Source: Paenibacillus thiaminolyticus (lineage in GTDB: Bacteria; Bacillota; Bacilli; Paenibacillales; Paenibacillaceae). From it: DNA of 64,000 nt. Of the stretch, positions 1-9,603 are shown in pieces. The stretch lies in assembly GCF_007066085.1 (NCBI RefSeq), contig NZ_CP041405.1, positions 5,921,501-5,985,500 on the forward strand, in the 5' to 3' direction. Numbering within the stretch: the stretch's first letter is position 1; each line of letters starts with the position of its first letter. The position numbers were made by a program, and so were the translations under genes. The notes beneath the pieces were generated by a model. It was given only the letters and a program-made list of their open reading frames with translations. It had not been told where the DNA came from and did not search any database.

Positions 1-48
1 CGACATAAAATTGGAGCCAAGAAGGCCATAGCTTGTTCTATCCCCTGG

Positions 49-87
49 TTGTCCCGAATAGGTTGGTTATGAACCCAAGTGGGACAA
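49..87 (+). other. Hairpin just upstream of the spoVD ribosome site
   Basis: A 7-bp outer stem (TTGTCCC at 49-55, GGGACAA at 81-87) encloses a 4-bp inner stem (GGTT 61-64, AACC 72-75). The 3' arm abuts the AAGGAGGGG ribosome site of spoVD, so folding could influence translation or stabilise the 5' end of the message. No T-run follows, so it does not look like a terminator. Its function is inferred only from position. Confidence 0.4.
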
Positions 88-100
88 AGGAGGGGTTACC

Positions 101-2029
101 GTGAAATTATCCAGTGTCACGGTCCGCAAGCGGCTGTTCATCGGCATCGGACTCGTGTCTCTCGGCTTTCTTGCGCTCGTCGTTCGTCTTGCCTATGTCC
201 AGCTGTGGGAGGGCGGGGAAATTACGGCCAAGGCGGAGGAATTATGGCGCAGAGACATCCCGGTTACGGCCAAGCGCGGGGAAGTGCTCGATCGGAACGG
301 GGTGCGTCTCGCCTATAACGTTACCTCCCCGACGATTATGGCCGTCCCTGCCCAGATTCAGGATGCCGCAGCGACGGCTGCCCGGCTGGCGCCGGTGCTG
401 CAGATGAAAACGGAAGATGTCGAACGGATGATTAAGGTACGCAGGTCTATCGTCCATATTAAGCCGGGGGGCCGCAAAATATCGCTCGAAACGGCGCAGC
501 AGGTGCGGGAAATGAACTTGCCCGGCATTGTCGTGGCAGAGGATAATAAAAGATATTATCCATTCGGAGATCTGGCCTCCCATATTCTCGGCTTCACCGG
601 GATCGACAACCAAGGGCTGACGGGCATCGAGCAGAAGTACAATGACGCGCTCAGCGGGCTGCAGGGAAGCGTCTCTTACCTGTCCGACGCGAAGGGCCGA
701 CAGATGCCGAACTCCTCGGAGACGTACGCCCCGCCGCGAGATGGATTAAATTTGCAATTGACGATTGACAAGCAAATACAGACAATAATGGAGCGGGAAC
801 TTGATCAGGCGATGCTCGAATTGAAGCCGAAGCATATCATCTCGATTGCGATGGATCCGAACAACGGCGAGATATTGGCGATGGCGAGCCGCCCGAATTA
901 TGAACCGGGGAGGTACAAGGAGTATTCCTCGGAGGTGTACAACCGCAACCTGCCGATCTGGATGACGTACGAGCCGGGCTCTACCTTCAAGATTATTACG
1001 CTCGCCGCGGCGCTTCAGGAAGGCAAGGTCGATTTGTACAACGAGCATTTTTTTGATCCCGGGAGCATCGAGGTCGGGGGCGCCCGGCTCCGCTGCTGGA
1101 AGAGAGGCGGTCACGGCAGCCAGACCTTCCTCCAGGTGGTCGGCAATTCGTGCAACCCCGGCTTTGTCACGCTGGGACAGCGGTTAGGCAAGGAGACGCT
1201 GTTTGAGTACATACGGAATTTTGGCTTCGGGCAAAAATCGGGCATCGACTTGAGCGGGGAAGCGACGGGAATTCTGTTCAAGCTGAACCGGGTCGGTCCG
1301 GTCGAATTGGCGACGACCTCGTTCGGACAGGGTGTCTCGGTTACGCCGATCCAGCAGATTGCCGCCGTCTCGGCGACGATCAACGGAGGCAAGCTGTACC
1401 GTCCTCATGTGGCGAAGTCGTTCGAGCATCCCGAGACGGGGATGATCATCGATGAAGTCGAGCCGCAGCTGGTCCGGCAGGTCATCTCGCCGGAGACGTC
1501 GGCGAAGGTGCGGGACGCGCTGGAGCATGTCGTCGCCCAAGGCTCGGGACGCAACGCGTTCATCGACGGCTACCGGGTCGGAGGAAAAACGGGCACAGCG
1601 CAAAAGGTTGTGAACGGACGTTATTCGCCGAATGAGCATATCGTGTCTTTTGTCGGGTTCGCTCCGGCGGACGATCCGAAGATCGTCATCTACACGGCGG
1701 TGGACAATCCGCAAGGGATTCAGTTCGGCGGGCTGATTGCCGCTCCTATCGTGAAGAGAATCATGGAGGACGCGCTCCATTACATGGGAGTGGAACCGCG
1801 TCAGAAACAAGTCCCCCGCGAATATAGATACCATGAGACGCCGATTGTGGCGGTTCCCAATCTGGTCGGCAAGACGCTGACCGATATTTACGAAGACATG
1901 AACATGAATTTTCAACTGGCCAAATCCGGCACGGGCAACACGGTCATACACCAGGCGCCCAAGCCGGGAACCCGTGTGGAGCGGGGAGCGACCATCCGCA
2001 TCTACATGGGTACAGAGACGGAGGAATAA
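101..2029 (+). CDS. spoVD: Stage V sporulation protein D, class B penicillin-binding protein
   Basis: Membrane-anchored DD-transpeptidase that cross-links peptidoglycan; SpoVD acts on the spore cortex. The 642-residue product has a short basic N-terminus, one membrane anchor (about 12-31), a PBP dimerisation domain, then the transpeptidase domain with all three motifs: SxxK (STFK, about 294-297), SxN (SCN, about 350-352) and KTG (about 496-498). One PASTA repeat occupies about 580-640, as in SpoVD; the paralogue FtsI/PbpB usually carries two. The GTG start has AAGGAGGGG 5 bases upstream. It heads the run murE-murF-mraY and is 2 bases from murE. An FtsI role cannot be fully excluded because the preceding gene lies outside the window. 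Confidence 0.93.
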   Translation: MKLSSVTVRKRLFIGIGLVSLGFLALVVRLAYVQLWEGGEITAKAEELWRRDIPVTAKRGEVLDRNGVRLAYNVTSPTIMAVPAQIQDAAATAARLAPVLQMKTEDVERMIKVRRSIVHIKPGGRKISLETAQQVREMNLPGIVVAEDNKRYYPFGDLASHILGFTGIDNQGLTGIEQKYNDALSGLQGSVSYLSDAKGRQMPNSSETYAPPRDGLNLQLTIDKQIQTIMERELDQAMLELKPKHIISIAMDPNNGEILAMASRPNYEPGRYKEYSSEVYNRNLPIWMTYEPGSTFKIITLAAALQEGKVDLYNEHFFDPGSIEVGGARLRCWKRGGHGSQTFLQVVGNSCNPGFVTLGQRLGKETLFEYIRNFGFGQKSGIDLSGEATGILFKLNRVGPVELATTSFGQGVSVTPIQQIAAVSATINGGKLYRPHVAKSFEHPETGMIIDEVEPQLVRQVISPETSAKVRDALEHVVAQGSGRNAFIDGYRVGGKTGTAQKVVNGRYSPNEHIVSFVGFAPADDPKIVIYTAVDNPQGIQFGGLIAAPIVKRIMEDALHYMGVEPRQKQVPREYRYHETPIVAVPNLVGKTLTDIYEDMNMNFQLAKSGTGNTVIHQAPKPGTRVERGATIRIYMGTETEE

Positions 2030-2031
2030 CT

Positions 2032-3528
2032 ATGCAGGAAATGCGATTGTCCGAAGCATGCAAGCGAATGCTGAATGTGAGATATACAGGAGACGAGGCT
2101 ACGGCGGTAACCGGATTGGCGGTGGATTCGCGCCATGTCCGGCCGGGCGATCTGTTCTTCTGCATCTCGGGCACGGCGGATGACGGTCACCGTTATGCGG
2201 AGCAAGCCGTGGAAAAGGGGGCAGCCGCGCTTGTCGTGGAGCGGGAACTGCCGCTTCCGGTTCCCCAGCTCATCGTTCGTAATGCCCGTCATGCGCTTGC
2301 GGTGCTGGCTGATGCCTTCTACCGTTCGCCGAGCCGGGACTTGAAGCTGATCGGCGTGACGGGAACGAACGGCAAGACGACAACAACTTATCTGATAGAG
2401 CGGATATTGACGGACGCCGGCCGCAAAAGCGGCGTGATCGGCACGATCGAGATGCGCTATGACGGGCGCAAGCTGCCGATGTCGGGCACGACGCCGAACG
2501 CGCTTGAGCTGCAGCGTTCGCTGCGGGATATGGCCGACTGCGGCGTGGAGGCCGTCGCGATGGAGGTCTCTTCTCATGCGCTCGATCAAGGCCGCGTGGA
2601 TGGCTGCCGCTTCCGGACAGCCGTATTCACGAACCTGACCCAGGATCATCTCGATTACCATGAGACGATGGAATCGTACCGCGACGCCAAGGGCTTGCTG
2701 TTCTCCCGGCTCGGGAACACGTTCTCCGAGCAAGAGGCAGAGCGTTCCTATGCCGTGCTGAACGCGGACGATCCGGCAGCGGCGCATTTCGCCAAGATGA
2801 CCACGGCAGAGACGCTGACGTATGGCTTATCGGCGTCTGCCGATATTCGGGCGGAGGACATCCGCATGAACGGCAAGGGAACGAGCTTCCGCGTCCATAC
2901 GTTCCACGGCTCGGCCGACGTGCAGCTTCGCATGGTCGGCAAGTTCAATGTCTGCAACGCGCTCGCCGCCATCGCGGTCGGGCTGATCGAAGGCATCGCG
3001 CTGGAAGACATTTGCGCCAGCCTCGAAGCGTTGCCGGGCGTTGCCGGCCGTGTCGAGGCGGTGGAGGCCGGGCAGCCGTATACGGTCATCGTCGATTATG
3101 CCCATACTCCGGACGGCCTCGAGAATGTGCTTCAGAGCGTTAAGGAATTCGCGCAAGGCCGCATCATCTCTGTCTTCGGCTGCGGCGGAGACCGCGATCG
3201 GACGAAGCGGCCGATTATGGGCCAGATATCGGCCCGTTATGCCGACTACTCTATCATTACGTCCGATAATCCGCGCACCGAGAATCCCGAGCGGATTCTA
3301 GAAGACATCGAACGGGGGCTGACAGAGATTGAGGTGGGCCGGGACCGTTATGAATGCATCGTTGACCGAAGAGCTGCCATTGCGAAGGCTATTGATATGG
3401 CAAGCCCGCACGATGTAGTATTGATTGCGGGGAAAGGGCATGAGACGTATCAAATTATCGGCCGCGAAACCTTGGATTTCGATGACCGCCTAGTAGCAAA
3501 TGAAGCGATAAGGGGAAAAGTGCAGTGA
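2032..3528 (+). CDS. murE: UDP-MurNAc-L-Ala-D-Glu:meso-diaminopimelate ligase
   Basis: Cytoplasmic ATP-dependent ligase that adds meso-diaminopimelate to the UDP-MurNAc dipeptide in peptidoglycan precursor synthesis. It is 498 residues, normal for the family. The order is N-terminal UDP-binding domain, central ATPase with the TGTNGKTTT loop (about 110-118), and C-terminal ligase domain. The DNPR motif (TSDNPR, about 409-414) is the family signature for diaminopimelate rather than lysine, so the wall should be of the A1-gamma type. ATG start. It overlaps murF by 4 bases (GTGA), indicating translational coupling. Confidence 0.97.
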   Translation: MQEMRLSEACKRMLNVRYTGDEATAVTGLAVDSRHVRPGDLFFCISGTADDGHRYAEQAVEKGAAALVVERELPLPVPQLIVRNARHALAVLADAFYRSPSRDLKLIGVTGTNGKTTTTYLIERILTDAGRKSGVIGTIEMRYDGRKLPMSGTTPNALELQRSLRDMADCGVEAVAMEVSSHALDQGRVDGCRFRTAVFTNLTQDHLDYHETMESYRDAKGLLFSRLGNTFSEQEAERSYAVLNADDPAAAHFAKMTTAETLTYGLSASADIRAEDIRMNGKGTSFRVHTFHGSADVQLRMVGKFNVCNALAAIAVGLIEGIALEDICASLEALPGVAGRVEAVEAGQPYTVIVDYAHTPDGLENVLQSVKEFAQGRIISVFGCGGDRDRTKRPIMGQISARYADYSIITSDNPRTENPERILEDIERGLTEIEVGRDRYECIVDRRAAIAKAIDMASPHDVVLIAGKGHETYQIIGRETLDFDDRLVANEAIRGKVQ

Positions 3529-4949
3529 TAGAGACAACCTTGGAACATATAGCGGAGCTGTGCGGCGGAACATTGGCCGATCCGTCTGCAGGCCAGACGA
3601 AGGTGCGCGGCGTATTTACCGATTCCCGCTCCGTCTTGCCAGGAGGACTGTTCGTTCCCCTCGCCGGTGAACGATTCGACGGCCACGCCTATGTAGAGGA
3701 GACGCTGCGGGCCGGGGCGGCCGGATCGCTCTGGCAGGCGGATCGGGCGCTTCCCGGCGCTTCCGCGCCGCTTATTGTCGTGGAGGACACTTACACGGCG
3801 CTGCAGCGGCTGGCTGCCGCTTATCTCGCGGAAGGCCAGGTCAAGGTGGTCGCCGTTACCGGGAGCAACGGCAAGACGACGACGAAGGATCTGGTTGCAT
3901 CCGTCTTGTCGCAACGATATCGGGTACATAAGACCGATGGGAACTTCAACAATCATATCGGGCTTCCGCTGACGGTGCTCGCGATGCCGCCGGAGACGGA
4001 GATTGCCGTGCTCGAGATGGGCATGAGCGGCCGGGGAGAGATCGAGCTGCTCTCGAAGCTGGCGAGACCGGATGTGGCCATTATCACCAATATCGGGGAT
4101 GCCCATCTGCTTCAGCTCGGCAGCAGGGAGGAGATCGCCCGGGCGAAGCTGGAGATTACGGCCGGATTATGCGACGGCGGCCTGCTCGTATGCCACGGAG
4201 ACGAACCGCTTGTCGATCTGGCGCTGTCCGAACGGGAGCCGGGGGAATGCATTCGCTTGCTGCGCTTCGGTCTGGGCGAACGATGCGAGCTGCGGCTGTC
4301 GCGTATAAACGGCGATGACACCGGCATGGCATTCGCAGTACCTTCCGTCAGCGGACAAGGCGAGTCTGTCTTCCATATCCCGCTCCTGGGGCAGCATAAT
4401 GTAATGAACGCCATGGCTGCTCTGGCGGTTGGGCGCCGCTTCGGCCTGACGGACGAACAGATTGCCGCAGGCCTGGCCGGGGCGAGCATCAGCGGCATGC
4501 GCTTCGAGCGGCATGTCACGCCGGAAGGCTGGATCGTGCTGAATGACGCCTACAATGCGAGCCCGACCTCGATGAGGGCGGCCTTGTCCGTGCTGGCCGA
4601 CATGAAGGGCGGGCGGCGCATCGCCGTGCTGGCCGACATGCTGGAGCTGGGACCGCAGGAAGCGGCGCTCCATTTCGAGATTGGAGCTGAGCTTACGTTG
4701 GATAAGGTCGATGTGGTGCTTACGTACGGTGAACTGGGCCAGCATATCGCCGACGGGGCCCGCCGGTCGCTGCCGGCCGAGTCCGTGCACTCGTTCCAAG
4801 ATAAAATGGCTTTGAAAGCCTATCTGAAGCAAGAAGTGAAACCCGGCGATATCGTGCTCGTCAAAGCATCCCGGGGAATGAAACTTGAAGAAGTTGTAAA
4901 TGACTGGATCCGTAACACGGATTCGTCTGTGGGGCTACGGGAGGTGTAG
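3525..4949 (+). CDS. murF: UDP-MurNAc-tripeptide:D-Ala-D-Ala ligase
   Basis: Adds the D-Ala-D-Ala dipeptide to complete the UDP-MurNAc-pentapeptide in the cytoplasm. The 474-residue product has the Mur ligase layout, with the ATP loop TGSNGKTTT at about 112-120, the central NNHIGLPLT segment, and the C-terminal Mur ligase fold beginning near the NDAYNASPTS segment typical of MurF. The GTG start overlaps the murE stop, and AGGGGAAA lies just upstream inside murE. It is followed 3 bases later by mraY, consistent with one operon. Confidence 0.96.
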   Translation: MIETTLEHIAELCGGTLADPSAGQTKVRGVFTDSRSVLPGGLFVPLAGERFDGHAYVEETLRAGAAGSLWQADRALPGASAPLIVVEDTYTALQRLAAAYLAEGQVKVVAVTGSNGKTTTKDLVASVLSQRYRVHKTDGNFNNHIGLPLTVLAMPPETEIAVLEMGMSGRGEIELLSKLARPDVAIITNIGDAHLLQLGSREEIARAKLEITAGLCDGGLLVCHGDEPLVDLALSEREPGECIRLLRFGLGERCELRLSRINGDDTGMAFAVPSVSGQGESVFHIPLLGQHNVMNAMAALAVGRRFGLTDEQIAAGLAGASISGMRFERHVTPEGWIVLNDAYNASPTSMRAALSVLADMKGGRRIAVLADMLELGPQEAALHFEIGAELTLDKVDVVLTYGELGQHIADGARRSLPAESVHSFQDKMALKAYLKQEVKPGDIVLVKASRGMKLEEVVNDWIRNTDSSVGLREV

Positions 4950-4952
4950 GGA

Positions 4953-5915
4953 TTGGACTTCAAATTGATGTTAATGACAATGGGCGTATCTTTCATCTTG
5001 GCTGTCATCCTCGGTCCGCTAACCATTCCGCTGCTTCGCAGGCTCAAGTTCGGACAGCAGGTCCGCGATGACGGCCCGCAAGGCCATTTGAAAAAAGCAG
5101 GTACACCTACGATGGGCGGCGCCATTATTTTGCTCGCCTTTACACTTTCTTTTCTGAAATTTTCAGTAACAGACATTGATTTTTATGTACTGCTCATCGC
5201 GACGCTCGGCTTCGGACTGATCGGATTTCTTGACGATTATATCAAAATCGTGTTCAAGCGTTCGCTCGGCCTGACCGCAAGACAAAAGCTGATCGGGCAG
5301 CTCGCGTGCTCTGCCGTGATCTGCGTGCTGCTGTGGCAGTCGAATCACAGCACCGTGCTGGCGGTTCCGGGCACGTCCTGGGGCTTTGATCTGGGCTGGT
5401 TCTATTATCCGTTCATCATTTTGATGATGCTGGCGATTAGCAATGCAGTCAATTTCACGGACGGTCTGGATGGCCTGCTATCCGGCACAAGCGCGATCGC
5501 GCTGGCAGCCTTCGCGCTCATCGCGATGCAGCTGTCCGAGATCGCGGCCGCGGTATGCGCGGCAGCCATGATCGGCGCCGTGCTCGGCTTCCTCGTCTTC
5601 AATGCGCATCCGGCCAAGGTGTTCATGGGCGATACCGGTTCGCTCGGCATCGGGGGCGCCATCGGGGCGATTGCGATTTTGACGAAAACGGAGCTGCTGT
5701 TCCTCGTCATCGGCGGCATATTTGTCATCGAGATGCTGTCCGTCGTCATTCAAGTCGTCTCCTTCAAGACGCGGGGCAAGCGCGTATTCAAAATGAGTCC
5801 GATTCATCATCATTTCGAGTTGTCCGGCTGGTCGGAATGGCGTGTCGTCATCACCTTCTGGCTCGCGGGCATCGTGCTCGCGGGACTTGGATTATGGATC
5901 AACAAGGGGTTGTAG
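4953..5915 (+). CDS. mraY: Phospho-MurNAc-pentapeptide translocase (lipid I synthase)
   Basis: Integral membrane enzyme that transfers phospho-MurNAc-pentapeptide from UDP to undecaprenyl phosphate, making lipid I. The 320-residue polytopic protein shows family signatures: the FLDDYIKI aspartates (about 90-97), the NAVNFTDGLDGL loop (about 167-178), GDTGSLGIGG (about 224-233) and the SPIHHHFELSGW histidine cluster (about 282-293). The TTG start has GGGAGGTG 6 bases upstream. It sits between murF and murD as in other Bacillales. Confidence 0.96.
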   Translation: MDFKLMLMTMGVSFILAVILGPLTIPLLRRLKFGQQVRDDGPQGHLKKAGTPTMGGAIILLAFTLSFLKFSVTDIDFYVLLIATLGFGLIGFLDDYIKIVFKRSLGLTARQKLIGQLACSAVICVLLWQSNHSTVLAVPGTSWGFDLGWFYYPFIILMMLAISNAVNFTDGLDGLLSGTSAIALAAFALIAMQLSEIAAAVCAAAMIGAVLGFLVFNAHPAKVFMGDTGSLGIGGAIGAIAILTKTELLFLVIGGIFVIEMLSVVIQVVSFKTRGKRVFKMSPIHHHFELSGWSEWRVVITFWLAGIVLAGLGLWINKGL

Positions 5916-5918
5916 CAG

Positions 5919-7346
5919 ATGGAACATCCAGATATGTACCAAGGTAAGCGCGTCGTCGTTCTCGGCCTGGCCAAGAGCGGCGTTGGTGTGGCTAAGACGT
6001 TTCATGAACGCGGCGCCCTCGTCACCGTCAATGATAAGAAAGAACGCGACAAATGCCCTGAAGCTTCGGAGCTGGAAGCTTTGGGCATTTGTGTTGTGTG
6101 CGGCCATCACCCGGACGATCTGCTGGACGCCAGCGTTCAACTGGTCGTCAAAAATCCGGGCATTCCGTATTCGGCGCCGCCTGTGCGCCAGGCGCTTGCG
6201 CTCGGCATTGAGGTTGTGACCGAGGTGGAGGTCGCTTATCATCTCAGTTCGGCGCCAATCATCGGCATCACGGGCAGCAACGGGAAGACGACCACGACGA
6301 CCTGGGTCGGCAATATGCTCGAAGCGGCCGGTCTTCATCCGATCGTCGCCGGCAATATCGGCACGCCGCTATGTCAGGCTGCCGGGGAAGCTGGTGCGGA
6401 CAACGTGCTGGTTGCGGAGCTGAGCAGCTTCCAGCTCAAGGGGACATCCGCCTTCCGTCCGCGTGTCGCCAGCTTGCTGAACATGTCGGAGACCCATTTG
6501 GATTACCATGGGACGATGGAGGATTATGTCCAGTCCAAGGCCCGCTTGTTCCGCAATATGGCGAATGGAGATGTCGCCGTGCTCAATGCGGACGACGCGA
6601 CCTGCCGTGCGCTCGCTCCGGACATTGGCGCCCGGATCTGGTGGGTGTCGTCCACGCGGCGCGTCGAATGCGGCGTATACGTCGAGCCCCCTTACGCAGA
6701 ATCGTCCGGCGGCGGGGAGGAGGAAGAACGCCAATTGGTGTATGCGGATGAGGCGGGGCAATTGCATCCGATTATCGGCGTGCGGGAGATCGGCGTGTCC
6801 GGGCGATACAATGTGGACAACGCCTTGGCGGCCGTTGCCATATCGATTGCGGCGGGTGCCGAACCTGCGGCGCTGGCGGAGCCGCTCCGATCGTTCCGGG
6901 GCGTGGAGCATCGCCTCGAATACGTGGGCGAGGTGAACGGGGCATCGTACTATAACAACTCCAAGGCGACGAACACGAAGGCTACGCTGATGGCGCTGGA
7001 GGCGTTCCAAGCGCCGGTCGTCCTGATTGCCGGCGGCCTGGATCGCGGGCTTGAGTTCCTGGAGCTGGTTCCGGTTCTGAAGGAGCGGGCCACTGCTGTC
7101 GTCACGATGGGCGAGACGAGGGAGATTCTGGCGGCTATCGCCGCCAAGGCGGGTTTAACGAACGTGGCGGTCGTCGACAATGTAGATAATGCAACGGAAG
7201 CCGTCTCGGAAGCGGTGCGTCTGGCGGCCGGCTATGCCCAGCCGGGAGATGTCGTGCTGCTGTCGCCGGCTTGCGCGAGCTGGGATATGTTCCCTTCCTA
7301 TGAAGAGCGCGGACGAATGTTTAAGGCGGCGGTGCATAGTCTTTAA
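5919..7346 (+). CDS. murD: UDP-MurNAc-L-alanine:D-glutamate ligase
   Basis: Cytoplasmic ligase adding D-glutamate to UDP-MurNAc-L-Ala. It is 475 residues, slightly longer than the Bacillus enzyme. The N-terminal Rossmann-like domain starts with VVVLGLAKSGVG; the ATP loop is GITGSNGKTTTT (about 116-127); the central ligase domain has the LDYHGTMEDY histidine region. An acidic run (GGGEEEERQ, about 266-274) looks like a small insertion. The start at 5919 is preferred over the in-frame ATG at 5934 because the weak AAGGGG site lies at a workable distance; this start is uncertain. Confidence 0.95.
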   Translation: MEHPDMYQGKRVVVLGLAKSGVGVAKTFHERGALVTVNDKKERDKCPEASELEALGICVVCGHHPDDLLDASVQLVVKNPGIPYSAPPVRQALALGIEVVTEVEVAYHLSSAPIIGITGSNGKTTTTTWVGNMLEAAGLHPIVAGNIGTPLCQAAGEAGADNVLVAELSSFQLKGTSAFRPRVASLLNMSETHLDYHGTMEDYVQSKARLFRNMANGDVAVLNADDATCRALAPDIGARIWWVSSTRRVECGVYVEPPYAESSGGGEEEERQLVYADEAGQLHPIIGVREIGVSGRYNVDNALAAVAISIAAGAEPAALAEPLRSFRGVEHRLEYVGEVNGASYYNNSKATNTKATLMALEAFQAPVVLIAGGLDRGLEFLELVPVLKERATAVVTMGETREILAAIAAKAGLTNVAVVDNVDNATEAVSEAVRLAAGYAQPGDVVLLSPACASWDMFPSYEERGRMFKAAVHSL

Positions 7347-7393
7347 GTAGGGGGGTGTTCAAGCCCCTACATTGTCCAACGAGGTGTACCGCA

Positions 7394-8491
7394 ATGGTCA
7401 AAGCACGGACCGCTCCCGATTTGTGGCTTATCGGATCCATTCTCTCTTTGCTGGCGATAGGAATTGTCATGGTGTATAGTGCCGGCGCCATCATCGCCTT
7501 TCACGATTACGGCGACTCGTATTATTTCGTCAAGCGGCAGCTGCTGTTCGCCGTACTTGGACTGGCTGCCATGTTCGTAACGATGAACACCGATTACCGG
7601 ATATGGTCCCGGTATGCGAAGGTTGGATTGCTGATCTGCTTCGGGTTGCTTATCATCGTTCTTATCCCGGGCATCGGAGATGTCCGGGGCGGGGCGCGCA
7701 GTTGGCTCGGCATCGGATCGTTCGGCATCCAGCCTTCGGAGTTCATGAAATTGGGCATGATTATCTTTTTGGCCAAAACGCTGTCGGACGAGCAGACAAG
7801 AATCGAGCGGTTCATGACCGGGCTGCTCCCGCCGCTCGGAGTGATGGCAACGGCGTTCGGGCTCATTATGCTTCAACCGGATCTGGGGACAGGCACGGTC
7901 ATGATGGGCGCTTCGCTGCTGCTCATCTTCACGGGAGGGGCGCAGATTAAGCATCTGGCCTCGCTTGCCCTCGTCGGGGTGGCCGGGTTCGTCGGCCTGA
8001 TTCTGGCGGCACCTTATCGTTTGCAGCGCATAACCGCCTTTCTCGATCCGTGGCAGGACCCGCTCGGTGCGGGTTATCAGTCGATCCAGTCGCTGTATGC
8101 GATTGGCCCGGGCGGATTGGTGGGCCTCGGCTTGGGGGCGAGCCGTCAGAAATACAATTATGTGCCAGAGCCGCAGACCGATTTTATCTTTTCCATATTG
8201 GCGGAAGAGCTTGGTTTCATTGGCGGCGTCACCGTATTAATGCTATTCTTAATTCTAGTATGGCGCGGCATGCGGGCGGCCATGACGGCCCCTGACACGT
8301 TCGGCAGTCTGCTGGCCGCCGGCATCGTCGGCATCGTAGCCGTGCAGGTTCTTATCAATATTGGCGTCGTCATCGGCTTGATGCCGGTGACAGGCATTAC
8401 GCTGCCGTTAATCAGCTATGGCGGCTCTTCCTTGACATTGATGCTGACTTCACTAGGCATCTTGTTGAACATATCACGTTATGCGAGGTGA
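7394..8491 (+). CDS. spoVE: SEDS peptidoglycan polymerase, SpoVE/FtsW type
   Basis: Polytopic SEDS-family glycosyltransferase that polymerises lipid II with a partner class B PBP. The 365-residue product has about ten hydrophobic segments and the SEDS signatures PEPQTDFIFSILAEELGF and a C-terminal ISYGGSS. A start at ATG 7394, giving MVKARTAPDLW, is chosen because GAGGTG lies 7 bases upstream; an in-frame GTG 39 bases earlier would add a hydrophilic tail. Position between murD and murG, with spoVD at the head of the cluster, favours SpoVE (cortex synthesis). Sequence alone cannot exclude that it also serves as the divisome FtsW. Confidence 0.9.
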   Translation: MVKARTAPDLWLIGSILSLLAIGIVMVYSAGAIIAFHDYGDSYYFVKRQLLFAVLGLAAMFVTMNTDYRIWSRYAKVGLLICFGLLIIVLIPGIGDVRGGARSWLGIGSFGIQPSEFMKLGMIIFLAKTLSDEQTRIERFMTGLLPPLGVMATAFGLIMLQPDLGTGTVMMGASLLLIFTGGAQIKHLASLALVGVAGFVGLILAAPYRLQRITAFLDPWQDPLGAGYQSIQSLYAIGPGGLVGLGLGASRQKYNYVPEPQTDFIFSILAEELGFIGGVTVLMLFLILVWRGMRAAMTAPDTFGSLLAAGIVGIVAVQVLINIGVVIGLMPVTGITLPLISYGGSSLTLMLTSLGILLNISRYAR

Positions 8492-8496
8492 ACGAG

Positions 8497-9603
8497 ATGC
8501 GCGTCGTGCTCAGCGGCGGCGGCACGGGTGGACATATTTATCCGGCTGTCGCCATCGCGAGGGAATGCGAGAAACGCTATCCCGACTGCACTTTTTTATA
8601 TATTGGAACCGATAAAGGCCTGGAGAGCCGGCTTGTTCCTGAGGAAGGCCTCCCTTTTGCCTCCATTGAAATTACCGGATTTCGCCGCAAGATCTCGTTT
8701 GACAACGTCAAAACAGTCATGCGCTTCCTGAAGGGCGTGAGCAAGGCGAAGGCGATGCTGACCGAATTCAAACCGGATGTCGTCATCGGAACCGGAGGGT
8801 ATGTATGCGGGCCGGTCGTCTATGCGGCAGCCAAGCTAGGCATCCCGACGGTCGTCCATGAACAGAATGTCATTCCTGGACTGACCAACAAGTTCCTTAG
8901 CCGTTATGTCAGCTCGGTGGCGGTCAGCTTCGAGCAATCGGCCGGCTATTTCAAGAAGGCGAAGCAGGTCGTCTACACGGGCAATCCGCGGGCGACCGCG
9001 GTCGCGCAAGCGAACCGGGAACGGGGCTTCGCCTCGCTCGGCCTGCCAATGGACAGCCGCGTCGTGCTTATCGTTGGCGGCAGCCGCGGCGCACAGGCGG
9101 TGAATCAGGCGATGATTGGCATGGTCCCGCTGCTGAAGCAGCTGCCGGACGTTCATTTCGTCTATGTTACCGGTCAGCATTATTATGAGCATACGCGGGC
9201 AGCCGTCCTCAAATCGAGCGAGTCCGTCCGCAATCATCTGCATGTGCTTCCCTATATCGGCAATATGCCGGAGGTGCTGGCCGCGACGACGCTTGCGGTA
9301 AGCCGGGCGGGGGCCTCCTCGCTGGCAGAGCTGACATCGCTTGGCATCCCGTCGGTGCTGATCCCGTCGCCCAATGTGACGAACAACCATCAGGAGGCCA
9401 ATGCGCGATCGCTGGCGGACGCCGGGGCGGCCATCATGATGCTGGAGCGGGAGCTCAGCTCGACGGCGCTCTTCGATACGATCAAGCGGTTGATGAACGA
9501 TGAGAAGGCGTGCAGCCGAATGTCGGCACGAGCCAAAGCGTTCGGCCAACCGGATGCCGCGGAGCGCGTCGCAATTGAATTGGAACGATTGACGGGCAAG
9601 TGA
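8497..9603 (+). CDS. murG: Lipid II synthase, GlcNAc transferase MurG
   Basis: Peripheral membrane glycosyltransferase that adds GlcNAc to lipid I, giving lipid II. The product is 368 residues, two Rossmann domains typical of GT-B enzymes. The N-terminal loop SGGGTGGHIYPA (about 6-17), HEQN (about 122-125) and the second loop GGSRGAQAVN match MurG. The ATG at 8497 has AGGTGA 5 bases upstream and gives the usual MRVVLSGGGTGG; a GTG at 8488 overlapping the spoVE stop is the alternative. A 300-base gap separates it from murB. Confidence 0.95.
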   Translation: MRVVLSGGGTGGHIYPAVAIARECEKRYPDCTFLYIGTDKGLESRLVPEEGLPFASIEITGFRRKISFDNVKTVMRFLKGVSKAKAMLTEFKPDVVIGTGGYVCGPVVYAAAKLGIPTVVHEQNVIPGLTNKFLSRYVSSVAVSFEQSAGYFKKAKQVVYTGNPRATAVAQANRERGFASLGLPMDSRVVLIVGGSRGAQAVNQAMIGMVPLLKQLPDVHFVYVTGQHYYEHTRAAVLKSSESVRNHLHVLPYIGNMPEVLAATTLAVSRAGASSLAELTSLGIPSVLIPSPNVTNNHQEANARSLADAGAAIMMLERELSSTALFDTIKRLMNDEKACSRMSARAKAFGQPDAAERVAIELERLTGK

